Under the pieces are notes generated by a model that did no database searches, was not told where the DNA came from, and was given only the letters and a program-made list of their open reading frames with translations. A stretch of 64,000 bases of DNA from positions 1 through 64,000 of the forward strand of contig CBFHSF010000002.1 of NCBI GenBank assembly GCA_965658445.1. Reading direction: 5' to 3'. Shown here piece after piece: positions 34,790 through 42,438 of this stretch (positions are counted from its first letter, which is position 1; each line of letters starts with the position of its first letter). The DNA comes from CBFHSF01 sp965658445. Its GTDB lineage: Bacteria > Bacteroidota > Bacteroidia > Flavobacteriales > Schleiferiaceae. The translations under genes were made by a program, and so were the position numbers.

Positions 34790-35185
34790 GTTAATCGCTT
34801 CGCAAATCAAAACTTCGTGAGAGGGGGATTACTCCCTCGCTTCGCTCGGTCATGATGCCCGTGGAGGTGGACCTCAAACATTCTTAATTCCTTCGCTAGC
34901 GCNNNNNNNNNNNNNNNNNNNNNNNNNNNNNNNNNNNNNNNNNNNNNNNNNNNNNNNNNNNNNNNNNNNNNNNNNNNNNNNNNNNNNNNNNNNNNNNNGA
35001 AATACTCACGAATACTTTGTGGGATTTAAGAATGTTTGGGGAGAGGGGGATTTCGCTGCGCCGCTACGCGGCTTGCGACATCCCGGAGGGGGAACCGTAA
35101 CAACAAGCAAAGCCTAACTCGCAAATGCGAGTCGCTTTTTTGGTTCTTGAAATTTTGCTGAAGCGAGCTTCGAAAAATTTCACAA
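34790..35185. repeat. Intergenic repeats resembling the tRNA-Ser 3' end, with an N run
   Basis: GAGAGGGGGATT, the minus-strand acceptor/T-arm end of the neighbouring tRNA-Ser, recurs at 34819-34830 and 35041-35052. Each copy is followed by palindromic G+C-rich sequence (CCCTCGCTTCGCTCGG; CGCTGCGCCGCTACGCGGC) in place of the normal T-loop. A perfect 13-bp inverted repeat, CAAACATTCTTAA at 34875-34887 and its complement at 35026-35038, flanks the N run at 34903-34998. The repeats probably caused the assembly gap. No gene is seen. Confidence 0.7.
34903..34998. other. Run of 96 N (assembly gap)
   Basis: Lies between the two arms of a 13-bp inverted repeat in tRNA-Ser-derived repetitive sequence. 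Confidence 0.95.
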
Positions 35186-35216
35186 ACAAAAAAGGCTTCC
35201 TTTTCAGGAAGCCTTT
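35186..35216 (-). terminator. Terminator of tRNA-Ser
   Basis: AAAGGCTTCC-TGAAAA-GGAAGCCTTT on the minus strand followed by a T run. Confidence 0.85.
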
Positions 35217-35227
35217 GCTTGTTGTTG

Positions 35228-35314
<87 letters not shown>

Positions 35315-35404
35315 GTGGGGTGCAAATATAAATATTCAAAGACTTTCGGCAAGAAGTGTTGCGGAAAAAAATTGATGTAAAATAGAATTTATCGTAATGG
35401 CCTT

Positions 35405-37441
35405 TTAATCAGGATATTCTATGCGGAGGTGGTAGATATTTAGGAGCTTTTTGGCAAATACCGCCTTAATTTCAAGGATTTCCTTGAGGGTGATGTCGGC
35501 ATTTTCAAATTGTCCTTCTTGCATCTGATGGTTGATGATGCGAGTTACCAAGTCCGTAACGGAGCTTTCTGTGTATTCTTTGAGGCTCTTTGAGGCCGCT
35601 TCTACGGAGTCTGCCATCATGAGAATGGCCGTTTCTTTAGAGAAGGGCTTGGGGCCTGGGTAGGTGAAAGGTTCCAAATCGCCTTCCTTGTCTGGGAAGG
35701 ATTTGATGTATTGTCTGTAAAAGTATTGAACCGTAGACGTTCCGTGGTGGGTGCGGATAAAATCAATGATGGTCTCTGGCAACTTGGCCTTCTTTGCGCG
35801 TTTGATTCCATTGCTGACGTGACCGATGATAATCTTGGCGCTCTCCTGGAAGCTGAGCTCGTCATGTGGGTTTACGCCAGTGGTTTGATTTTCCACAAAG
35901 TAAAAGGGCGCATCCAGTTTTCCGATGTCGTGGTACAAGGCTCCCGTGCGTACCAAAAGGGCATTGCCGCCTACGGCTAGTGTGGCAGACTCTGCCAAAT
36001 TAGCCACCTGCAATGAATGCTGGAAGGTACCTGGAGCCTTTTCTGAAAGTTCTCTGAGGATGGGAGAATTGGTATCGGAAAGTTCCAAAAGCGTTACGTC
36101 GCTGACCAATCCAAATATCTTTTCGAATAGGTAAATCAATGGGAAGGCAAACAAACTCAAGAAACCATTGATGCCAAAGAATCCCAAAACCAATAGGTCA
36201 TCAAGATCTACTGTCCCCTCTTGGATGATGGTAAAGCCCAAGAAGACAATCATGTAGATGGCCGTAATTTTTAAGGAGGCCGTAAAGAGCTGTGCTCGTT
36301 TAAAGATTCCCGTTACGGTGAGAATGCTGAAGATACCGGCAACAAACTGCAAGAAGACAAATTCAAATCCGTTGGGGGCCAAAAATCCAATGAGCAAAAT
36401 GGTTACGATATGGGCAAACAAGGCCAATCGGGTATCGTAGAAGGCCCTCAGAATAATCGGTAATATGGGGAATGGCGTCAGGTAAATCCACGACGGATTG
36501 TATCCCACTACCACCTTGGCCAAGATAACCATGACCACCATGTTGAAAAGCACAAGGGTTAAGCTCGTGCTGTTCTCCAAAATATGGGATCTAAAGTGAC
36601 TTAGGAAGAGGAAGAGCATGTAGAGCAAGGTTCCCACCAAGAGAATCTGACCTCCCAAAACCAGATAAAAACTGGAACGGTTGGCAAAGGATCCCTCATA
36701 GGCATTTTTAATGGAGCTCAGTTTATTGAAAATTTGCTTGTCCACAATGTTTCCCTTAAACACAATATTTTCTCCTTGCTGAACCAAACCTTGGGTGGTA
36801 AGGACTTTTCCCAATTGACTTTCTAAATACGCATCCGTGGTCTTCTTGTCAAAGAGGACAGAGTAATTCAAGGCGCCCAAGGCAAAGGCTCTGATTCTTT
36901 CGTCTTGGCTGAGAATGCTATCCGTAAGCAAAACGTCCTTGGCCTGATTTAGGCTGTAGAAATTATTGATGTCCAAGTTTTCATTGACCCCGTCTTGATT
37001 GATAAGCAAGGGTTTGTTGGGTTGTACTTCGATTTCTGAAGTCTGAATCAAACCCTTCTCATAAATGGAATTGAGAAGTCTTCTGGCGTGCAGTGCCACT
37101 TCACCGTCAGGTGATAGCGTAGAGTCCTGAACCTCGATCAAAGAGGTTTCAAATTTTTGAATTTGCAAGGGCCCCTCATCGGGAAGGCGTTTGAAAAAGA
37201 GGGGGCTTCGTGCAGAAATTTCTCCTTTCTCTGTATCGATATCGGCTTGTGATCGAATGATGGCGAAGTCAAATGGCGCCACGTAATCTTCGTGCAGCCA
37301 AGGCTTTCCCTTCTGGAATTCGTACTTAAACGAACCCTTTCTCGGCAGTACGTAAACCACGATGCTCATGGCAAAGAGCAACAAGAAAAGGTTGTAGAGA
37401 AATTGGTGTCTTTCCTGTATAAACAGAATAAATTTTTTCAT
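35405..37441 (-). CDS. PgpH-like membrane HD phosphohydrolase (7TM-HD)
   Basis: 678 residues from the ATG at 37441, which gives MKKFILFIQERHQFLYNLFLLLFAM and the expected first membrane segment; longer readings add unrelated sequence. Extracellular 7TMR-HDED domain at about 50-270, seven membrane segments at about 280-480, then an HD domain with TGALYHDIGKLD, IIGHVSNGI, IRTHHGTS and ILMMADSVEAASKS. The family (PgpH) hydrolyses cyclic di-AMP. All metal-binding HD residues are present. It is divergent from the thiolase gene. Confidence 0.9.
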   Translation of the reverse strand: MKKFILFIQERHQFLYNLFLLLFAMSIVVYVLPRKGSFKYEFQKGKPWLHEDYVAPFDFAIIRSQADIDTEKGEISARSPLFFKRLPDEGPLQIQKFETSLIEVQDSTLSPDGEVALHARRLLNSIYEKGLIQTSEIEVQPNKPLLINQDGVNENLDINNFYSLNQAKDVLLTDSILSQDERIRAFALGALNYSVLFDKKTTDAYLESQLGKVLTTQGLVQQGENIVFKGNIVDKQIFNKLSSIKNAYEGSFANRSSFYLVLGGQILLVGTLLYMLFLFLSHFRSHILENSTSLTLVLFNMVVMVILAKVVVGYNPSWIYLTPFPILPIILRAFYDTRLALFAHIVTILLIGFLAPNGFEFVFLQFVAGIFSILTVTGIFKRAQLFTASLKITAIYMIVFLGFTIIQEGTVDLDDLLVLGFFGINGFLSLFAFPLIYLFEKIFGLVSDVTLLELSDTNSPILRELSEKAPGTFQHSLQVANLAESATLAVGGNALLVRTGALYHDIGKLDAPFYFVENQTTGVNPHDELSFQESAKIIIGHVSNGIKRAKKAKLPETIIDFIRTHHGTSTVQYFYRQYIKSFPDKEGDLEPFTYPGPKPFSKETAILMMADSVEAASKSLKEYTESSVTDLVTRIINHQMQEGQFENADITLKEILEIKAVFAKKLLNIYHLRIEYPD

Positions 37442-37583
37442 CAAAGAGAATCTGCTGGTTAGGTGGCACAGGCCAAAAAGGCTACTGCCCTCTTTGTTCA
37501 AATATAGGAAATCAGAAGGTCCCTCCAATTGCCTTTTATTCCCTAAATTCGCGAGACCAAGAATAGAATCAAAAAAACACATA

Positions 37584-38765
37584 ATGAAGGAAGTTGTAAT
37601 TGTATCTGCCGTACGTACCCCCATGGGTAGCTTCAACGGCAGCTTGTCTTCTGTCCCCGCTACACAACTGGGAGCTACGGCTATCAAAGGAGCGGTTAGC
37701 GCAGCAGGCATTGATCCCTCAGCGGTTCAGGAAGTAATCATGGGAAATGTGCTACAGGCCAACCAAGGCCAAGCACCCGCCCGTCAAGCCGCCATCTTTG
37801 CCGGTTTGAGCAACGAGATCCCCTGTACTACCGTAAATAAAGTTTGTGCCTCAGGAATGAAGGCTGTGATGATGGCGGCTCAGGCCATTAAGGCCGGCGA
37901 CGTTGACATCGTCGTGGCGGGCGGAATGGAGAACATGTCTTCCGTACCTCACTACCTAGGCAATGGCCGTACCGGCCAAAAATTGGGCGATATGAAATTG
38001 GTGGACGGTCTCGTAAAAGACGGTCTTACCGATGTATACAACAACGTTCACATGGGAAGCTGTGCTGAAGTTTGTGCTGAAGGCATGGAGTTCTCTCGCG
38101 AAGAGCAAGATGCCTTTGCATTGGAATCTTACCGCCGTTCTGCGGAAGCTTGGAGTGCAGGAAAATTCAACGCGGAAGTCGTTCCCGTAGAAGTTCCTCA
38201 GAGACGCGGTGACGCCATCGTAATTTCTGAAGACGAAGAATACAAAAACATCAAAGCAGAGAAAGTACCTGCGTTGCGTCCTGTATTTAAAAAGGACGGT
38301 ACGGTAACTGCCGCCAACGCCTCTACTCTTAACGACGGAGCTGCCGCCATGGTAATCATGTCCAGAGAAAAGGCAGAAGAAATGGGGCTTAAGCCTCTTG
38401 CGGTACTCTCTTCTTACGCAGATGCTGCACAGGAACCAGAGTGGTTCACTACGGCTCCTGCCAAGGCTGTGCCCATTGCCATTGGCAAAGCGGGACTTAC
38501 GGCTGACGACATCGATTACTACGAGCTAAACGAGGCATTCTCTGTTGTGGGATTGGCCAACATGAAGCTCCTTGATATTTCTGCAGACAAGACCAATGTT
38601 AACGGTGGCGCGGTTTCTCTAGGACACCCTTTAGGATGTTCAGGTGTTCGCATCATGGTAACCCTGATTCACGTCCTTAAGCAAAACGACGCAACGTATG
38701 GTGCGGCGGGTATTTGTAACGGAGGTGGCGGTGCTTCTGCTGTGGTTATCAAGAACGAGAAATAG
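37584..38765 (+). CDS. Acetyl-CoA C-acetyltransferase (thiolase)
   Basis: 393 residues from the ATG at 37584 (MKEVVIVSAVRTPMGSFNG), the standard thiolase start; an earlier in-frame ATG gives an unrelated extension. Nucleophile Cys in NKVCASGMKAV near residue 88, NEAFSVVG with the substrate-site motif, LGHPLGCSG with the His, and the second Cys in GICNGGGGASA. Condenses two acetyl-CoA or cleaves acetoacetyl-CoA; degradative or biosynthetic direction cannot be told from sequence. Length and motifs fit AtoB/PhaA. Confidence 0.95.
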   Translation: MKEVVIVSAVRTPMGSFNGSLSSVPATQLGATAIKGAVSAAGIDPSAVQEVIMGNVLQANQGQAPARQAAIFAGLSNEIPCTTVNKVCASGMKAVMMAAQAIKAGDVDIVVAGGMENMSSVPHYLGNGRTGQKLGDMKLVDGLVKDGLTDVYNNVHMGSCAEVCAEGMEFSREEQDAFALESYRRSAEAWSAGKFNAEVVPVEVPQRRGDAIVISEDEEYKNIKAEKVPALRPVFKKDGTVTAANASTLNDGAAAMVIMSREKAEEMGLKPLAVLSSYADAAQEPEWFTTAPAKAVPIAIGKAGLTADDIDYYELNEAFSVVGLANMKLLDISADKTNVNGGAVSLGHPLGCSGVRIMVTLIHVLKQNDATYGAAGICNGGGGASAVVIKNEK

Positions 38766-38818
38766 GCTTGAGAAATAGGCTATAATCTATAGAATAAAAC
38801 AAAATCCTAAGAGGTAAA

Positions 38819-38838
38819 GGGGCGGATTCGTCCGCCCC
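38819..38838 (+). terminator. Hairpin with TTCG tetraloop between thiolase and NlpC/P60 genes
   Basis: GGGGCGGA-TTCG-TCCGCCCC, perfect 8-bp stem. A proper T run is missing (AACTCTTT), so it may be a weak terminator or a 5' leader hairpin of the next gene, which starts 13 bases later. Confidence 0.6.
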
Positions 38839-38851
38839 AACTCTTTACTGC

Positions 38852-39619
38852 ATGCAATACGGCGTTTGTACTTTAAGCATCATCCCTATGAGAGGGGAAC
38901 CCAGCGATGCCAGTGAGATGGTCAATCAGGTACTCTTTGGTGAGGCCTTTAAGATTTTGGAATCCAACGCCAAGTGGAACTTGGTGCGATTAGCTCACGA
39001 CAAGTACGAAGGTTGGATTGACGTAAAGCAGACCCAACTCATCTCCGAAGAAGAATACCTCAAATGGGTAAACGCAGGTCATCCATTGGCCAATGACGCC
39101 ATAGGACTCGCCCGATCCGACAACGAAGCTCACAACGTGGTTATGGGCTCTCCCCTTCCCTATTACAAGGATCAAAAGGTTCTTTTCCCACAAACTGAAT
39201 TTACCTTTCACGGAGATATTACCAACCAAAAGCGAGAAAAATCAGAACTGATAGATATCGCTTACAGCTACCTGGATGCTCCCTATCTCTGGGGAGGTCG
39301 TACTCCTTTTGGAATAGATTGCTCTGGATTTACTCAAATGGTCTATCGTTTGGGTGGTTACTCTCTAAATCGCGATGCAAGCCAACAGGCCAAGCAAGGG
39401 GAAGTGCTTTCATTTATTGAAGAGGCCGAACCCGGTGACCTTGCATTCTTTGACAATGCCGAAGGAAAGATTATTCACGTGGGAATTATTCTTGAAAACC
39501 ACTACATCATTCACGCTTCGGGAAAAGTTCGATTGGACCGATTGGATCAAAGTGGGATTTACAACGCAGAGTTGGATCAACACACGCATAAGTTGCGCGT
39601 GATGAAGAGAATGTTCTAG
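38852..39619 (+). CDS. C40-family (NlpC/P60) peptidase with SH3 domain
   Basis: 255 residues. Bacterial SH3-like domain at about 5-60 (IPMRGEPSDASEMVNQVLFG, then WNLVRLAHDKYEGWID). NlpC/P60 domain at about 130-250 with the catalytic Cys in GIDCSGFTQMVYR, His in IIHVGIIL, and polar third residue His in YIIHASGKVR. Family members cut gamma-D-glutamyl-diamino acid bonds in cell-wall peptides. No signal peptide, so it probably acts on recycled muropeptides in the cytoplasm, as the dipeptidyl-peptidase VI relatives do. Confidence 0.92.
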   Translation: MQYGVCTLSIIPMRGEPSDASEMVNQVLFGEAFKILESNAKWNLVRLAHDKYEGWIDVKQTQLISEEEYLKWVNAGHPLANDAIGLARSDNEAHNVVMGSPLPYYKDQKVLFPQTEFTFHGDITNQKREKSELIDIAYSYLDAPYLWGGRTPFGIDCSGFTQMVYRLGGYSLNRDASQQAKQGEVLSFIEEAEPGDLAFFDNAEGKIIHVGIILENHYIIHASGKVRLDRLDQSGIYNAELDQHTHKLRVMKRMF

Positions 39620-39817
39620 AGTTGTTTTTGGTTTCGGTGTTTTGATTTCGGTTTTTTGAATCAATGTTTGATTCGACGGACCCAACGCTTTGGAACCGAG
39701 TCTATTCTCCACCGAAATCTTTAAATTATCACAAAATTTTATCCGAAAATTATACTAAGTTAGAATACGTATCGTTTTTATGATAAACCGACTGTCTATC
39801 TATCAAAGCTACAATCC

Positions 39818-39967
39818 ATGACCAAGAAATACCGCTTCAAAAAGTTCAGGGTCCAACTCAAGAAAAATCAAGTAATTACATTGAGCTCTCTCGACCACAT
39901 CGAACTTTGGCGTCTCCGTTATCCTCAACTGAAAATCTTGGAAATCACCTCTCACACTACTTTGTAG
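39818..39967 (+). CDS. Small basic protein of unknown function
   Basis: 49 residues, ATG to TAG. Sequence starts MTKKYRFKKFRVQLKKNQVI and ends EITSHTTL; basic N-terminal half, then an amphipathic stretch (LDHIELWRLRYPQLKILEI). It stands alone between two genes. An AT-rich upstream region with TTATACTAAG could hold a promoter. No family recognised. It could be chance, though the region has no other coding content. Confidence 0.4.
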   Translation: MTKKYRFKKFRVQLKKNQVITLSSLDHIELWRLRYPQLKILEITSHTTL

Positions 39968-39999
39968 CTCGCTCCGAAAAAACGGACAACTCGAATAAC

Positions 40000-40911
40000 T
40001 TATTCTCGAACTAATTTCTTGGCTTCGTACACGCGCTCTTCCAAGCGCAAGAGCTCCGCACGGTCTTCTTCGGATTTTTGAGTGTAGTATTGGGTCTTCT
40101 CTTTGGCCAAGCTGATTTCAGTTTCCCATTCGCGGATTTCGCTTTCCAAATCAAAAATATCCTCTCGCAAATCCTTCTCTTCGTCCTGAGAATCCTCTAG
40201 GTTGTTTTCGTATTCTTTGAGACTCTTTTTGAGCACTTTACGCTGTTCTTTAGTTTCGGCGTTGGCCAACTGCGCTTTGTTGCTTTCTATCTGACCTACG
40301 ATGCGATCTTGCATATTTTTTTCGATGGAAATCTTTTGCTCCTTCTGACGGATTTCTACACGGTTTTCTTCAATGTCCTCCAGGAGGTTTTCTCTCTTCT
40401 TTACGTATTTCTTAACCTCGTCTTCATGGTCGTCCAAAAGGTCTTCCCTCTCGTCGACCATCTTGCCAAGCTGTTCCACCAAAATCTCTGAGACAAAACT
40501 CAACAGTCTCTTTTCCAAAACCCAGTAATTGGGGTTGGTAGGCTCGGTGACAATTCCCGTTGAATCCTCAAAAACGAAAAAGACCATAAGCCCGCCTCTT
40601 TGCTGCACAAAGTCAGAGGTAGAAACAAAAGGACCGGTCAAGGGAGCTTCAAAAGAGACACCAGAAATTTTGACCTGAGTGCCTACTACTTCTGTCTTTC
40701 CTGTGGCGTGGTCCTCTATGTGATCTTCCCACAACTCCATTCCGGTTTCGGTTTGGGCATTGGGAAAGAAAAAGGCCAAGGCCGGTTGTCCCGCTAGGTT
40801 TACAGAATCTTTGACGGTGTATAGACTAGATCCAGAATTGGATTGGGCTTGCGCCGAAAGGGTGAATGCAAGTCCTGCAGAAAGGGTAAATAACTTCAAT
40901 GAATTCTTCAT
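40000..40911 (-). CDS. Secreted coiled-coil protein of unknown function
   Basis: 303 residues. Signal peptide MKNSLKLFTLSAGLAFTLSAQAQ, a globular N-terminal part (about 25-140), then an uninterrupted coiled coil from about 145 to the end, rich in Glu, Lys and Arg (LLDDHEDEVKKYVKKRENLL, EEDRAELLRLEERVYEAKKL). No domain recognised. It is expected in the periplasm. Single gene; the rocD terminator lies upstream. Confidence 0.8.
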   Translation of the reverse strand: MKNSLKLFTLSAGLAFTLSAQAQSNSGSSLYTVKDSVNLAGQPALAFFFPNAQTETGMELWEDHIEDHATGKTEVVGTQVKISGVSFEAPLTGPFVSTSDFVQQRGGLMVFFVFEDSTGIVTEPTNPNYWVLEKRLLSFVSEILVEQLGKMVDEREDLLDDHEDEVKKYVKKRENLLEDIEENRVEIRQKEQKISIEKNMQDRIVGQIESNKAQLANAETKEQRKVLKKSLKEYENNLEDSQDEEKDLREDIFDLESEIREWETEISLAKEKTQYYTQKSEEDRAELLRLEERVYEAKKLVRE

Positions 40912-40960
40912 GGTGGAATGAAATTAGTTTGAAAATAGGGTACGTTGGTGACCCTAAAAT

Positions 40961-40992
40961 AAAAAAAGCTCCGCAATTGTGCGGAGCTTTTG
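40961..40992 (-). terminator. Terminator of rocD
   Basis: AAAAGCTCCGCACAATTGCGGAGCTTTTTTT on the minus strand: stem AAGCTCCGCA/TGCGGAGCTT-type with a T run, directly after rocD. Confidence 0.88.
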
Positions 40993-41025
40993 GCAAATGC
41001 TATGTTTCTGTATGTTTCTCTTTCT

Positions 41026-42312
41026 TTACTCGAAAGTAGAAATGGTCTTCTTGATGATCTCAATACACTCCATCAATTGCTCCTCTGTCATTACGAGTGG
41101 TGGAGCAAAACGAATGATGTTTCCGTGGGTTGGTTTTGCCAACAATCCGTTATCTTTTAATGCCACACAGATATCCCATGCGGTTGAGCTATCCGGAGTG
41201 TCGTTGATGAGAACGGCATTGAGCAATCCCTTTCCTCTAACCATTTTTACCAAAGACGATGTTTCTGCAAACGCGTTGAGCTCTGAGCGGAAGATTTCTC
41301 CCAATCTACGGGCATTCTGGGTTAGCTTCTCCTCTTCAATAACCTCAAGAGCAGCCGTGGCTACTTTGGCGGCCATTGGGTTTCCACCGAAGGTAGAACC
41401 GTGTTGACCGGGCTTGATAACATCCATAATCTCATTGTCTGCCAAAACCGCTGAAACAGGATAAACCCCACCGGAAATGGCCTTACCCAAAACGATCATA
41501 TCGGGACGAACGTAATTGGGAGCGTTTCTCTCACAAGCCGCCTCACAAGTACAATCTCCACAAGTGGCAAGCAATGCACCGGTTCTTCCAATTCCCGTTT
41601 GAACCTCATCAGCAATCAACAAGGCGCCAGCTTCTGTACACAACTCTCTGGCTGTGGTCATAAACTGAGCGTCGGGAACATTTACTCCGGCTTCTCCTTG
41701 AATGGGCTCGACGAGGAAACCGATTACATTGGGTTGTGCCAAAGCTTCTTTTAGGGCAGCAGTATCGTTGTATGGAATCTTAATAAACCCAGGTGTGTAC
41801 GGTCCAAAGTTCTTGCGAGCATCCGGATCGTTAGAGAAGGAAATAATGGTAGTGGTTCTTCCGTGGAAGTTGTCCTCAGCTACAACAATTACTGCTTCGT
41901 TCTCAGCAATGCCCTTTTTCTCATATCCCCATTTTCTGGCGAGCTTAATGGCCGTTTCTACTGCCTCAGCTCCTGTGTTCATGGGAAGCACCTTGTCAAA
42001 GCCAAAGTACTCCGTCACATATTTTTCAAAAGCTCCCAACGCATCATTGTAAAAAGCTCTGGAAGTCAACGTCAATGTTCCCGCTTGTTCTGCAAGTGCT
42101 CCTATGATTTTAGGATGACAATGTCCTTGATTAACGGCAGAGTACGCCGAAAGAAAATCGTAATATCTAACACCTTCTACATCCCACATATACACGCCTT
42201 CTCCCTTGGCTAAAACCACGGGAAGCGGGTGATAATTATGGGCTCCGTAACGGTCTTCTAAAGCAATGCAATCCGCTGATGAAAGGGATTGAGGGGTCAT
42301 TGTTGATTCCAT
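41026..42312 (-). CDS. rocD: Ornithine aminotransferase
   Basis: 428 residues. Class III PLP aminotransferase: YGAHNYHPLPVVLAKGEGVY and SAYSAVNQGHCHPKI at the N-terminus are diagnostic for ornithine aminotransferase. PLP-binding Lys in VLGKAISGGVYPVS; NTGAEAVETAIKLARKWGY and DEVQTGIGRTG are also present. A short Cys-rich insert (CGDCTCEAACERN) lies before the Lys region, as in other Bacteroidota enzymes. Converts ornithine and 2-oxoglutarate to glutamate semialdehyde and glutamate. The ATG at 42300 is an alternative start. Confidence 0.95.
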   Translation of the reverse strand: MESTMTPQSLSSADCIALEDRYGAHNYHPLPVVLAKGEGVYMWDVEGVRYYDFLSAYSAVNQGHCHPKIIGALAEQAGTLTLTSRAFYNDALGAFEKYVTEYFGFDKVLPMNTGAEAVETAIKLARKWGYEKKGIAENEAVIVVAEDNFHGRTTTIISFSNDPDARKNFGPYTPGFIKIPYNDTAALKEALAQPNVIGFLVEPIQGEAGVNVPDAQFMTTARELCTEAGALLIADEVQTGIGRTGALLATCGDCTCEAACERNAPNYVRPDMIVLGKAISGGVYPVSAVLADNEIMDVIKPGQHGSTFGGNPMAAKVATAALEVIEEEKLTQNARRLGEIFRSELNAFAETSSLVKMVRGKGLLNAVLINDTPDSSTAWDICVALKDNGLLAKPTHGNIIRFAPPLVMTEEQLMECIEIIKKTISTFE

Positions 42313-42406
42313 TTTTTATTGATTTTCCACAAAGGTAAAAGAAACACCCGGTTATCAAACCCGTATTTTTCGATAAACAGGCATTATTAGTCCGTCTAAT
42401 TTCCTT

Positions 42407-42431
42407 AAGTTTAGTCACTTAAACTAAACTT
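42407..42431 (+). promoter_or_regulatory. Inverted repeat just ahead of the Omp28-like gene
   Basis: AAGTTTAG and CTAAACTT, perfect 8-bp arms nine bases apart, seven bases before the ATG. Could be an operator or a hairpin over the translation start. Confidence 0.4.
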
Positions 42432-42438
42432 TAATCGT

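Noticed and set aside
34817..35095. tRNA-Ser-like sequences considered as further tRNA genes
   Set aside because: They hold only the T-arm/acceptor end with palindromic inserts and no anticodon arm.
37442..37711. N-terminal extension of the PgpH-like protein to an upstream ATG
   Set aside because: The added 90 residues run over the thiolase promoter region and start and do not resemble the family.
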